Part shown: piece by piece, positions 46,918-55,804 of the stretch
Layout: the number at the start of each line of letters is the position of its first letter
Position numbering within the stretch: position 1 is the first letter of the stretch
Assembly: GCA_963713695.1 (NCBI GenBank)
Contig: CAVQMU010000009.1
Coordinates: 1-64,000 of the forward strand
Direction: 5' to 3'
Length of the DNA stretch: 64,000 nt
Origin: Rhodoblastus sp963713695
GTDB taxonomy: Bacteria > Pseudomonadota > Alphaproteobacteria > Rhizobiales > Beijerinckiaceae
The notes under the pieces: generated by a model
Databases searched by the model: none
What the model saw: only the letters and a program-made list of their open reading frames with translations
Told to the model about the DNA's origin: nothing
Made by a program: the position numbers and the translations under genes

Positions 46918-47946
46918 TCAATTGCCTCGAATTGCGCCGAACGCTTTGCCAAGTGCGCCAAGCGCCGCGAACGCCGATGGCCCCTCGAAACCAAGGCCGC
47001 CGAAAAGCTGTTGCAGGAGCGTCTTGCGCGCCGCGGTCGCCACTTCGAAGAGGCGCGCATCGTCTTTCAAACCGAAGATGAGATCTTCGCCTGTCGATAA
47101 AGCATCCACGAGACCGAGGCTCACGGCCTCGCTCGCCAGCCACACGTCGCCGTTCGCGACCTTGGCGATGTCGGCAGCCGGTCGGCGCGCGGCGACGAAA
47201 CTCTTGAAGGCCGAGTGTGTGTCTTCGATCTTGCCCAGGAAATGCTCGCGGCCGGACGGCGTGATCTCTCCGAGCAGCGATACCGAGCGCTTGAATTCGC
47301 CCGCCGTCAGCTCTTCGAAGTCGATGTCATTCTTCTTGAGGAGGCGATGGAGGTTCGGCACCTGCGCCACGACGCCGATTGAACCGATGAGCGCAAAAGG
47401 CGCGGCGACAATTCTGTCCGCCGCGCAGGCCATCATGTAGCCGCCGCTCGCCGCCACCTGGTCGACTGAAACCGTGACCTTGATCTTGCGGTCGCGAAGT
47501 CGCGAGACCTCGGCTGCTGCTAGGCCGTAGCCGGTCACCGTGCCGCCGGAGCTTTGCAGGCGCAACACGACCTCATCCGTCTCTGGCCGGGCGACGGTGA
47601 GCACCGCGTCGATCTCCCGCGCCAGGCTCTTGACGGTCGACGCCATGAGATCGCCCTTGAAGCCGAGTACGTAGACGCGCCTGCCCGTCGACGCCTCTGA
47701 ACTTGCCTTGGCCTCGCGCTTGCGGGTCTTGGCGAGCGACCGCAACTCCTTCCTGCCGAGGATTTTGGCATCAAGTTCGTCGCGCATGTGATCGTAGCGC
47801 TCGTTGAGCGATCGGACCTCGATTTCGCGCTTGCGTCCTGCGTCGCCGCGCGTCAGGCGCGCGATAAGCGCTGCGAGGACGCCGAGAGCCGCCACAATCA
47901 GGAACGCCTTCAGAGCAAAGGCGGCGATGTCCAACCAGAAGTTCAT
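46918..47946 (-). CDS. sohB: SohB/SppA-type membrane serine protease
   Basis: A 342-aa S49-family peptidase. One N-terminal membrane helix (AAFALKAFLIVAALGVLAAL) anchors it; the catalytic domain has VVLRLQSSGGTVTGYGLAAA, the nucleophile Ser168 in VDQVAASGGYMMACAADRIV and the general base Lys219 in ELTAGEFKRSVSL. It degrades signal peptides or membrane proteins. Single gene, clean frame. Confidence 0.9.
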   Translation of the reverse strand: MNFWLDIAAFALKAFLIVAALGVLAALIARLTRGDAGRKREIEVRSLNERYDHMRDELDAKILGRKELRSLAKTRKREAKASSEASTGRRVYVLGFKGDLMASTVKSLAREIDAVLTVARPETDEVVLRLQSSGGTVTGYGLAAAEVSRLRDRKIKVTVSVDQVAASGGYMMACAADRIVAAPFALIGSIGVVAQVPNLHRLLKKNDIDFEELTAGEFKRSVSLLGEITPSGREHFLGKIEDTHSAFKSFVAARRPAADIAKVANGDVWLASEAVSLGLVDALSTGEDLIFGLKDDARLFEVATAARKTLLQQLFGGLGFEGPSAFAALGALGKAFGAIRGN

Positions 47947-48100
47947 GAGAAGAGGTCCTTGCGCGTTTCACCGCGCTGTGCGCGGCGGATAGCGGCCAAA
48001 CTCATCGGCAGAGATTAAGTTGCAGCGCCACTAGTCGGCGACGCCGCAACCTTCATCACAGTTCTCACGGTTTGGAAATACTGAACGCCTCCTGGCCGCG

Positions 48101-48250
48101 CTACGTCGATGTCTGCCCGGTCGAAAACACCCGCGTCAAAATCTGAGAAATCGCGGCTTCCATGATCATCATGGCCCATCGAGCCATTGCCGCCATCAAC
48201 TCAATGTCCGTCGCTTTTTGAAATGCCTCCCACTCCTTGCTCCCCGACAA
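48101..48250 (-). CDS. possible small protein divergent from norE
   Basis: A 49-residue frame starting at a TTG with an AGGA site 6 bases before it. It has a methionine/alanine-rich helix (ELMAAMARWAMMIMEAAISQ). It lies in the 359-base gap 47947-48305 upstream of the nor operon. No family recognised and the start codon is weak; it may be non-coding. Nothing else was found in this gap, and no clear FNR/NNR box. Confidence 0.25.
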   Translation of the reverse strand: MSGSKEWEAFQKATDIELMAAMARWAMMIMEAAISQILTRVFSTGQTST

Positions 48251-48305
48251 AGTTTTCCTGCGCCCGACGTCCCATTGCTGGCGCCGTGAAGGGACGCAAG
48301 CAAAA

Positions 48306-48902
48306 ATGAGCGACGCTTTGGACGCCGGCCGGCTGGATCGTATGGCGGCAGGAACGGAAACCGGTTGGGGGCCTTTGTCCGCCCTTCCGGGCAATCCATT
48401 GATGTGGGTGCTGATCGGCTCTGAGCTCGCCGTTTTCGGCCTCGCTTTGCTCGGTTATGCCGGCGCACGGGCGCGCAATCCACAAAGCTTCCTTGACGCG
48501 CAGAACGTGCTCGACCGTCTTGCTGCGACGATCAATACCGCGCTGCTGCTGACCAGCGGCCTGTTCGCGGCGCTGGCCACCGATGCGGCGAAGATTGGCC
48601 GTCGCAAATCGGCCCGCACATTTCTGGGCGCCGCCGGCGCGCTCGGGATAGCCTTCCTTTCTGTCAAGGGTTGGGAATACGCCGGTGAAATCGCCGCCGG
48701 CGCGGACATGGATACGCCCTTCTTCACCCTCTATTTCCTCGTCACCGGGTTTCACGCCCTGCACGTCGTGCTGGGCCTCATCATACTCGCAATCGTCGCC
48801 AAAAGCGCCTCGCCAGCCGCTGTCGAGACCGGAACTGCTTTCTGGCACATGGTCGACCTGATCTGGGTCGTCGTCTTCCCCTGCTTCTACTTGTTGCGGT
48901 GA
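48306..48902 (+). CDS. norE: nitric oxide reductase accessory protein NorE
   Basis: A 198-aa inner-membrane protein of the cytochrome c oxidase subunit III family with five hydrophobic segments (for example LMWVLIGSELAVFGLALLGY and VTGFHALHVVLGLIILAIV with the subunit III-type histidines). It supports NO reductase activity in denitrifiers without being part of the purified NorCB complex. First gene of norEFCBQD; GAAGGGA site before the ATG. Confidence 0.88.
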   Translation: MSDALDAGRLDRMAAGTETGWGPLSALPGNPLMWVLIGSELAVFGLALLGYAGARARNPQSFLDAQNVLDRLAATINTALLLTSGLFAALATDAAKIGRRKSARTFLGAAGALGIAFLSVKGWEYAGEIAAGADMDTPFFTLYFLVTGFHALHVVLGLIILAIVAKSASPAAVETGTAFWHMVDLIWVVVFPCFYLLR

Positions 48903-49240
48903 GGGCGATGCGGGACGCGACTCGCTCATTGCTTCTTGACTGGGCGGCGCTAATGACGCTGTCGCTGGTCCTCGCCTTCGCCGGCGATGTCGTCGGCCTG
49001 TCGCGGCCCGGCGCAATCGGAATTGCCGTCATCGCCGGCGTCGCCGCGATCAAGGCGCGGATCATCCTGCGCTCCTATCTCGGCCTCGTTCGCGCCCCTG
49101 CCGCGGGCACGGGCTTTTTCAGCGTCGTCTTCGTCCTGCTGGCGCTGCTCGCCGTCTCTTTCCTGATCTTCCCGTCGCCCGTCCGAACTGGCGCGGGCGC
49201 GGCAACTTTCGCCCGAACATTCGCTGGAGGAATCGAATGA
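48899..49240 (+). CDS. norF: nitric oxide reductase accessory protein NorF
   Basis: A 113-aa protein with three hydrophobic helices (WAALMTLSLVLAFAGDVVGL, PGAIGIAVIAGVAAIKARII, FSVVFVLLALLAVSFLIF). Position between norE and norC and the ARIILRSYLGLVRAPAAG loop fit NorF. GTG start overlaps the norE stop; ATG at 48908 is an alternative. Overlaps norC by 4 bases. Confidence 0.8.
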   Translation: MRAMRDATRSLLLDWAALMTLSLVLAFAGDVVGLSRPGAIGIAVIAGVAAIKARIILRSYLGLVRAPAAGTGFFSVVFVLLALLAVSFLIFPSPVRTGAGAATFARTFAGGIE

Positions 49241-49692
49241 GTGAAGTCCTGACCAAATCCACGGCCCGCAATATTTTCTACGGCGGGTCGCTCTTCTTTT
49301 TTGTCATCTTTGTCGGACTGACGGTGCATAGCCGCCATTACATCCTGACAAAAAGCACCGACCAGGCGCACCTGACCGACTCGGTCGAGCGCGGCAAGCG
49401 CGTCTGGGAGCGCAAAGCCTGCTTCGATTGCCACACGATCTACGGCGAAGGCGCGCGCTTCGCGCCTGAGGTCGGCGACGTCTTCAAGCGCTGGGGCGGC
49501 GAAAAGGACCCAGCTGGCGCGCACCAGCAGATCAAGGACTGGATGAAGGCGCAGCCGTCCGGCGTCGCAGGCCGCCGCCAGATGCCCAACTTCAACCTGG
49601 CCGAGACCCAGCTCGACGATCTCGCCAACTTCCTGGAATGGGCGAGCCGGACCAACACGCAGGGTTGGCCGCCGCGCCCGAAAGCCAACTGA
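49237..49692 (+). CDS. norC: nitric oxide reductase cytochrome c subunit
   Basis: Membrane-anchored cytochrome c of cNOR, 151 aa. One helix (GGSLFFFVIFVGLTVHSRHY) and a periplasmic domain with the haem site CFDCH (Cys62, Cys65, His66) and axial Met117 in RRQMPNF. It passes electrons from periplasmic donors to NorB. ATGA overlap with norF. Confidence 0.96.
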   Translation: MSEVLTKSTARNIFYGGSLFFFVIFVGLTVHSRHYILTKSTDQAHLTDSVERGKRVWERKACFDCHTIYGEGARFAPEVGDVFKRWGGEKDPAGAHQQIKDWMKAQPSGVAGRRQMPNFNLAETQLDDLANFLEWASRTNTQGWPPRPKAN

Positions 49693-49828
49693 ATGTCTGT
49701 TTGGCTTCGACGTCTTATGGACGCCGAAGCAATCCGGCGGCGTCAGCCGCCGCCGCGTCAATCGGCGCGGGCCGTCCGCCGTCGACGACGGCAGCCGGCT
49801 GTCCCCAATCTTATTCGCGGAGGATTTG

Positions 49829-51196
49829 ATGCAATACCAAACCCAAAGCATCGCCAAGACCTACTGGCTTGGCGCCATGCTCATCTTCGCCGTACAGGTC
49901 CTGTTCGGACTGCTCGGCGGTCTCGTCTATGTGCTGCCTAATATTTTTCCGGTGGAGTTGCTGCCCTTCAACACCATTCGCATGATCCATACCAATGCGC
50001 TGATCGTCTGGCTGCTGCTCGGGTTTTTCGGCGCGGCCTATTACCTGATCCCCGAAGAGGCGGAGCGGGAAATCTATTCCGTCAAACTCGCCTATATCCA
50101 GTTCGCCATCTTCTTCCTCGGCGCGCTGTCGGCGGTGGTGGGCTATCTCTTCTTCCACATCTACGCCGACCAGGCGCGCTCCTATCTTGAGCAGCCGGTG
50201 TGGGTGAAACTGGGCATCATCGTCGCTGCCTTGATCTTCCTGTTCAACATCACCATGACAGTGTTGCAGGGACGGAAAACCGCGATCACCAACGTGCTGC
50301 TGTTCGGCCTTTGGGGCATCGCCATCTTCTTCCTGTTCTCGCTTTACAACCCGGCCAACCTCTCGGAAGACAAGATGTTCTGGTGGTATGTCGTCCATCT
50401 CTGGGTGGAAGGCGTGTGGGAACTGGTGATGGCGTCCGTCCTCGCCTTCCTGATGCTGAAAATGACCGGCGTCGACCGCGAAGTGATCGAGAAGTGGCTC
50501 TATGTCATCGTCGCCACGGCGTTCTTTTCCGGCATCCTCGGCACTGGCCATCACTATTACTGGATCGGCGCGCCGGGCTACTGGCAGTGGATCGGCTCTG
50601 TCTTCTCGTCGCTCGAAGTCGTGCCGTTCTTCGGCATGGTGCTCTTCACCTTCAACATGGTGTGGAAGGGCCGCCGCGATCATCCGAACAAGGCGGCGCT
50701 GCTGTGGTCGCTCGGCTGCTCGGTGCTGGCCTTCTTCGGCGCGGGCGTGTGGGGCTTCCTGCACACACTGCATGGCGTGAACTTCTACACCCACGGCACG
50801 CAGGTCACCGCGGCGCACGGGCATCTCGCCTTCTACGGGGCTTATGTCTGCCTCAACCTGGCGATTATGACCTACGCCTTCCCGCAATTGTTCAACCGCG
50901 CGCCCTACAACCAGTTCCTGAACATGGTGAGCTTCTGGGTCCTCTCCAGCGGCGTTGTGTTCATGACGGTGTCGTTGACCTTCGCGGGCGTGCTGCAGAC
51001 CCATCTCGAACGGGTCATGGGCATGAGCTACATGGACGCGCAGGACCAACTCGGCCTGTTCTACATGATGCGTCTCGGCGCGGGGGTGGTGACGGTGATC
51101 GGCGCCCTTATATTCATCTACTCGCTGCTGGCGGTTCCGCGCAAAGCGGAAGCGGTCGATCCGACCGCCCTCGGCGCTCGCGCCGCTGCTGAATGA
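49829..51196 (+). CDS. norB: nitric oxide reductase large subunit
   Basis: Twelve-helix haem-copper superfamily subunit, 455 aa, reducing 2 NO to N2O. Conserved parts include IRMIHTNALIVWLLLGFFGA with haem b His ligands, VVHLWVEGVWELVMASVLAF with the FeB-site Glu and His, LGTGHHYYWIGAPGYWQWIG and TAAHGHLAFYGAYVCLNLAI. No quinol-oxidising N-terminal extension is present, so it is the cytochrome c-dependent type that pairs with NorC. GGAGGA site before ATG 49829; 136 bases after norC. Confidence 0.97.
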   Translation: MQYQTQSIAKTYWLGAMLIFAVQVLFGLLGGLVYVLPNIFPVELLPFNTIRMIHTNALIVWLLLGFFGAAYYLIPEEAEREIYSVKLAYIQFAIFFLGALSAVVGYLFFHIYADQARSYLEQPVWVKLGIIVAALIFLFNITMTVLQGRKTAITNVLLFGLWGIAIFFLFSLYNPANLSEDKMFWWYVVHLWVEGVWELVMASVLAFLMLKMTGVDREVIEKWLYVIVATAFFSGILGTGHHYYWIGAPGYWQWIGSVFSSLEVVPFFGMVLFTFNMVWKGRRDHPNKAALLWSLGCSVLAFFGAGVWGFLHTLHGVNFYTHGTQVTAAHGHLAFYGAYVCLNLAIMTYAFPQLFNRAPYNQFLNMVSFWVLSSGVVFMTVSLTFAGVLQTHLERVMGMSYMDAQDQLGLFYMMRLGAGVVTVIGALIFIYSLLAVPRKAEAVDPTALGARAAAE

Positions 51197-51269
51197 GGCG
51201 CAGTTCCGGCCCGTCATGCATCCTCGCATGGCGGGACGGCGACCAGCCTGGAAACAAATGGAGATGACC

Positions 51270-52085
51270 ATGAGCCTTGCAGCTGTTGCCGTCGGAAACG
51301 ACTCGAAAGCTCCGCTTCCCTTCTATCAGCCGCAAGCCCACGAATGCGAACTTTTCGAGGCGGCGTTTCGGCGCCGCCTCCCCGTCCTGCTCAAGGGCCC
51401 AACCGGCTGCGGAAAGACGCGCTTCGTCACGCATATGGCGACGCGGCTGAATTTGAACCTCGACACCATCGCCTGTCACGACGATCTCACCGCCGCCGAC
51501 CTGACCGGCCGCTATCTCATCAAGAACAATGAAACGGTGTGGACCGACGGTCCGCTCACCCGCGCCGTGCGCCGGGGCGGCGTCTGCTATCTCGACGAAG
51601 TCGTCGAGGCGCGCAAGGACGTGACCGTGGTGCTGCATCCCCTGACCGACGACCGCCGCATCCTGCCGCTCGACCGCACTGGCGAAATCTTGCACGCGCC
51701 GAATGATTTCATGTTGGTGATCTCGTACAATCCCGGCTACCAGTCGGTGCTGAAAACGCTGAAGCCATCGACGCGCCAGCGCTTTGTCGCCATTTCCTTC
51801 GATTATCCGAAGCCCGAGGTCGAAGCCGCCATCGTCTCCCGCGAATCTGGACTCGACGTGGACGCCTGCAGGACGCTGGTGCGGCTCGCTGGACGACTGC
51901 GCGCGCTGAAAGGCCAGGATCTTGAGGAGGGGGCGTCGACGCGCCTGCTCGTCGCCTGCGCCAATCTGATGGCCGACGGCATGAAGCGCGACCTCGCCAT
52001 CGAGGCGGCGATGATCGAGCCGCTCAGCGACGATCCCGACGTCAAGACCGGACTTCTCGACCTGGTCAAAGTCACGCTCGGCTGA
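51270..52085 (+). CDS. norQ: MoxR/CbbQ-type ATPase NorQ
   Basis: A 271-aa AAA+ ATPase. Walker A GPTGCGKTR at 43-51, Walker B region GGVCYLDEVVEARKD, sensor 1 FMLVISYNPGYQ and arginine finger STRQRFVAI. With NorD it activates the NO reductase, probably by inserting FeB. Three in-frame ATGs (51258, 51264, 51270) compete; 51270 has GGAG at the right distance. Confidence 0.93.
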   Translation: MSLAAVAVGNDSKAPLPFYQPQAHECELFEAAFRRRLPVLLKGPTGCGKTRFVTHMATRLNLNLDTIACHDDLTAADLTGRYLIKNNETVWTDGPLTRAVRRGGVCYLDEVVEARKDVTVVLHPLTDDRRILPLDRTGEILHAPNDFMLVISYNPGYQSVLKTLKPSTRQRFVAISFDYPKPEVEAAIVSRESGLDVDACRTLVRLAGRLRALKGQDLEEGASTRLLVACANLMADGMKRDLAIEAAMIEPLSDDPDVKTGLLDLVKVTLG

Positions 52086-52092
52086 GAAGCCC

Positions 52093-54039
52093 ATGTCGCT
52101 CATCCAAAAAATCCTCGACACAAAATTCTGGGAGCCCGAAGAGGCAGTCGGAACGCTCTGGGATACCTACGTCGACCAACTCGACGCCGCGAAGCACTTT
52201 CCGCAGGCTTCGGTGGCCCTGGCGCAGGTCAAAGGCGGCCTGGGCGTGCTGTTTCGCGGCCTTGGCGGCGAGTGTGGCGTCGAAATCAAGGCGGGCGGCG
52301 AAGACATTTCGCGCCATCGCCGCTCATGGCGCCGACGCTTCGCCCGCGCCGCGGAAAAAATCGAGACGGCGCGCTTTGACGGCTCGACGCTCACCCTGCC
52401 CGAAAAGATCGACGCTTTTCCCGCAGCGGAAAACAATCGCCAGCTCTATCTCTGGCTTGCCGCCCTCGCCGTGGCGGCGCGACCTGCGGGCGCCGATAAT
52501 GCCGATCCCTTGCGCCGCGACGTCGTCCGCCTGCGCCAGAATATGCGCGATTGCGCGCGGGCGGTCGAGATGTTCCCCGGCCTCGCGCCGATCCGCGCCA
52601 CACTCGGAGAACAGACGCTTCATATGCGGCCGCCCTTCAAGCGACCGCCGCTCGAAACCGGGCTGGAATGCTGGATTCTCGCGCGGCTGTCTGGCGAGCC
52701 GCAAAAAAACCTGACGCCGCTTGAGCGTGCGCTGGCTGGCGATGACGATGCCTTGCAAAGCCTGTGCGCGCCGCCGTCCTACAAAACCTATCGGCCCGTG
52801 CTGATGTGGGGCGAGCGCGTCGCGTCGCCGCCCGGCGGCGAAAGGCGGCGCGACGATGCGCCAGAGCCGGGCCGAGACAGCGCCGACGGCGCAGAAAAGA
52901 CGCTCAAGGCCGAAAGGCGCAAGAGTGAGCAGGCAGACCGGCGCGACAGCCTGATTTTGCATCGTTTCGAATCAATTCTTTCCTTCGCCGACTTCCTCAA
53001 CATCAACCGCGACGTCGATGACGACGACGAGGATTCCGCGCGCAAGGCGGCGGCCGACGCCGAAAAGATCGGCGTCGCGCAGCATCACAAAAAACCAAAG
53101 ACGCGGCTGAAATTCGATCTCGACCTCGCGCCGGAGGACGGCGACCGAGAAAAACTGGCGGGACGTTTCGTCTATCCCGAATGGGACTGGAAGAAGGTCG
53201 TTCTCGTCGCCGACCAGGCGCGCGTGCTGGAAAACGTCGCCGCCGAAGCGCCGGAGGGATTGAATCTCGATGCCGGCGCCCGCCGTCGCGTCGAGACGGT
53301 GCGGCGGCAGTTTGAAGCGCTTCGGCCAAAACGAAAAATCCTGTCGCGGCAAAGCGACGGAGATGAAATCGACATCGACGAATTCTTACGCGCACAAGCC
53401 GATCGGCTCGCCCGCGGCAACGGCAGCGAGCGATTTTATCGCGCCGCGCGCAACGAGGAGCGCGACCTCGCGGTGGTCGTGCTGTTCGATTCCTCGCGCT
53501 CGACCGAAAGCGCGGTCAACGGCCGGCCGGTGATCGCTGTCGCGCGCGAAGCGCTTGTCGCCTTGGCGCACGGGTTGCAGGCCTGCGGCGACAGCGTCGC
53601 GCTTTATGCTTTCTCCTCCTTGCGCAAGGAGCGCGTCTTCGTCGATGTCTGCAAGTCCTTCGACGAGCCCTTCGGCGCCAAAGTCGACGCGCGCATCGCA
53701 GCCCTGAAACCGGGCTTTTACACACGGCTCGGCGCAGCCATACGCCATGCGTCATTCCGCCTCGGCGAGCGACCGAACACGCGAAAGCTGCTGCTGGTGA
53801 TCACCGACGGCAAGCCTAACGATCTCGATCATTACGAAGGGCGCTTTGGCGTCGAGGACACGCGGCGCGCGACTCAGGAGGCGCGACGGCGGGGACAGGC
53901 CGTGTTCTGTATCGCCATCGACGCACAGGCGCGCTCCTATCTGCCGCACCTGTTCGGTCCCGCGGGATTTTCGATCGTGTCGAAGCCTGAAAAACTATCC
54001 GCCGCGTTGCCGGCGATCTATCGGCATCTCGTCGGATGA
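52093..54039 (+). CDS. norD: NorD, von Willebrand A domain activator protein
   Basis: A 648-aa cytoplasmic protein. The C-terminal 190 residues are a VWA domain with the MIDAS motif VVLFDSSRSTES and the later LLLVITDGKPNDLDHYEGRF. A charged middle with acidic runs (NRDVDDDDEDSARKA) links to the helical N-terminus. It is the partner of NorQ. Its stop is 17 bases from the convergent nar-linked operon end. Confidence 0.93.
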   Translation: MSLIQKILDTKFWEPEEAVGTLWDTYVDQLDAAKHFPQASVALAQVKGGLGVLFRGLGGECGVEIKAGGEDISRHRRSWRRRFARAAEKIETARFDGSTLTLPEKIDAFPAAENNRQLYLWLAALAVAARPAGADNADPLRRDVVRLRQNMRDCARAVEMFPGLAPIRATLGEQTLHMRPPFKRPPLETGLECWILARLSGEPQKNLTPLERALAGDDDALQSLCAPPSYKTYRPVLMWGERVASPPGGERRRDDAPEPGRDSADGAEKTLKAERRKSEQADRRDSLILHRFESILSFADFLNINRDVDDDDEDSARKAAADAEKIGVAQHHKKPKTRLKFDLDLAPEDGDREKLAGRFVYPEWDWKKVVLVADQARVLENVAAEAPEGLNLDAGARRRVETVRRQFEALRPKRKILSRQSDGDEIDIDEFLRAQADRLARGNGSERFYRAARNEERDLAVVVLFDSSRSTESAVNGRPVIAVAREALVALAHGLQACGDSVALYAFSSLRKERVFVDVCKSFDEPFGAKVDARIAALKPGFYTRLGAAIRHASFRLGERPNTRKLLLVITDGKPNDLDHYEGRFGVEDTRRATQEARRRGQAVFCIAIDAQARSYLPHLFGPAGFSIVSKPEKLSAALPAIYRHLVG

Positions 54040-54056
54040 GCGGCTGCCGCTCAACG

Positions 54057-54641
54057 TCAGCATTGATCCGAGATCAAGGGGAGCTTCGGCGAAAAACGCC
54101 TATGAAAAAAACGCGAGGCCGCGTCCATGTCGCGCTCAACCGCGAGATCGCCGGCATATTCGCGCCACGCCGCGAGATTGCGACGCGGCACGCCGATGAC
54201 GACTGGAATGTCCAAAGCCAGCGCGTCGGAGATGACGCAGCGAAAGCCGCCGCCCTCGGCTTCAGTCTTGCCGAACTTGTTCAACAGAATGAGATCGCAC
54301 TGGGGCAGGCTGGACATGATCAAAGCGCAAGTGCGGGCCAGACTGTCGAGATCGAGCCTGCACCCTCGCGCCAGTGCGCCGCGTTCCTCGGAAATCTTGA
54401 TCCTTCGCGAGCTGGCCAGATCGAGCAAGACCATATCGCAGCGATGACCCGCGGCGGACGCGGCCGGCGTCTCGATCACGCCGCCGAGGCGCAATCCCTG
54501 TCGCCTCGCATCCGCGGCAACGGCGTGAAACACTTCGCCGATGGCGAAACCTTCGTCGTAGACCAGCGCGGTCAGCGAATTGGCGAACATTTCGAAACGT
54601 GCGCCGTCCAAGCTATCGGCGTCTATCTTTTCGATTTCCAT
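54057..54641 (-). CDS. DUF2478-family protein at the end of the nar operon
   Basis: A 194-aa protein with a THEP1/P-loop-like fold feel but without a clear Walker A at the start (SLTALVYDEGFAIGEVFHAV). RCDMVLLDLASSRRIKISEE and LPQCDLILLNKFGKTEAEGG are typical of DUF2478, a family often next to molybdenum uptake or molybdoenzyme genes. ATG at 54641 shares one base with the preceding stop (TGATG). Function unproven; a role in Mo cofactor or NarG maturation is inference. Confidence 0.75.
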   Translation of the reverse strand: MEIEKIDADSLDGARFEMFANSLTALVYDEGFAIGEVFHAVAADARRQGLRLGGVIETPAASAAGHRCDMVLLDLASSRRIKISEERGALARGCRLDLDSLARTCALIMSSLPQCDLILLNKFGKTEAEGGGFRCVISDALALDIPVVIGVPRRNLAAWREYAGDLAVERDMDAASRFFHRRFSPKLPLISDQC

Positions 54642-54967
54642 CAGATCGGGGCGCCTCCGCCGCAGCCGCAACTTGAACCGATTGGCGCTTCGCGCGAAAT
54701 CGCCCATTCGAGCATGCACCGCAGACAGGCGGCGCCGGGATCCCCAGCGTAGCCCATCGCCGCCATTACCGCCGCCCACTCATCGTCATTGGCTTTGTTC
54801 GAGAAAAGCCTGACAGAAGCCAAGGCGTATTCGCCCAGCGTTTCCCCATGAATGGAAGCTTTCTCCCGGACCTGCGCCAGCAGGCCGAGATCGCCGAATT
54901 CTTTCAAAGCCGTGGCGACGACATTGGGGTCATCGAATTGGCGCAGGATATCACCCAGAATCATCAT
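54641..54967 (-). CDS. small nar-linked protein with CGCGG tail
   Basis: A 108-aa cytoplasmic protein. The helical N-terminus (MMILGDILRQFDDPNVVATA) is followed by EWAAVMAAMGYAGDPGAACL and a cysteine-rich end (CLRCMLEWA then SSCGCGGGAP). Four to five cysteines near the C-terminus could hold a metal. It is found in the middle of a tight cluster (4 bases after the PpiC gene; shares a base with the DUF2478 gene). Function unknown. Confidence 0.7.
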   Translation of the reverse strand: MMILGDILRQFDDPNVVATALKEFGDLGLLAQVREKASIHGETLGEYALASVRLFSNKANDDEWAAVMAAMGYAGDPGAACLRCMLEWAISREAPIGSSCGCGGGAPI

Positions 54968-54971
54968 GCCC

Positions 54972-55799
54972 TCATTGCAGCGGCTGGCCCTTCGGCGGGA
55001 GCAGGGAGAAGCCGTCGATCCGCGCCTGTCCCGCGAGAATGCCGATATATTGCGCGACGGCGCGACGACGGCAGGTCTCGTCGAGATAGGCGGCAATGCG
55101 CGCGGCGACCGTTTCGTAGGGCAGCGCCTCCCCCTCGATCTTGCGATCGAGGCGCACGACATGAAAACCATAACGCGTCTGGATCGGTTCCGGCGCGATA
55201 GAGCCAGGCGTCAGCCTTGCCAGCGCCCTTTCAAATTCTGGCGCGGTCTGTCCGCGCGAAAGCTGACCCAGGTTTCCCCCCTGCTCGCGCGACGGACAGG
55301 CGGAATTTTTTTGCGCGGCGTCAGCGAATGACGATGGACTTTCCACGCAGAATGCAATCAGTTCCGAAGCGCGCTTGCGTCCGTCGTTCAGCTGTTGCGG
55401 ATCGTCGGGATTTATGGCGATCAGGATATGCGCGGCCTCATAGAGATCGCTTGAGCGAAATTTCTGGCGATTCTGCTCGTAATAGCGTCGGCATGACGGC
55501 TCGTCCGGGGTTGGCGTTATCACTTCCCGTTCGACCACTCCGCGGATCAGGGCCTCTTCGTCGGTTTCCCGCCAACCCTGCTCGTCCGTCGCCGGTTCAG
55601 GCGACAGACCAAGACGACGCGCTTCCTGCAAAAGCAATTGCCGGATGACCAACGCCTGCGCAGCCTCGAGCCAGGCGGCGGCGGGCGTTGCGGCGCGATG
55701 ATTTTGCGCCTCGCGCGAAATATCTTCGCGCGCGATGGCGACTCCATTGACGCTGATCATTTTGCGCGATGGCGCAAGTGCCGAGGTGCAAGCGCTCAT
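54972..55799 (-). CDS. parvulin-type peptidyl-prolyl isomerase
   Basis: A 275-aa PpiC-type isomerase. The parvulin core is DLYEAAHILIAINPDDPQQL, EQGGNLGQLSRGQTAPEFER and IQTRYGFHVVRLDRK. A helical N-terminal region (RQLLLQEARRLGLSPEPAT) resembles NifM. No signal peptide, so it is cytoplasmic. It lies 5 bases after narI, a linkage common in nar operons of many proteobacteria, suggesting help in folding NarG or NarH. Confidence 0.88.
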   Translation of the reverse strand: MSACTSALAPSRKMISVNGVAIAREDISREAQNHRAATPAAAWLEAAQALVIRQLLLQEARRLGLSPEPATDEQGWRETDEEALIRGVVEREVITPTPDEPSCRRYYEQNRQKFRSSDLYEAAHILIAINPDDPQQLNDGRKRASELIAFCVESPSSFADAAQKNSACPSREQGGNLGQLSRGQTAPEFERALARLTPGSIAPEPIQTRYGFHVVRLDRKIEGEALPYETVAARIAAYLDETCRRRAVAQYIGILAGQARIDGFSLLPPKGQPLQ

Positions 55800-55804
55800 T
55801 GATT

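Noticed and set aside
48156..48172. Near-palindrome CCATGATCATCATGG as a regulator site for the nor operon
   Set aside because: Does not match FNR, NNR or NorR consensus and overlaps a possible small frame.
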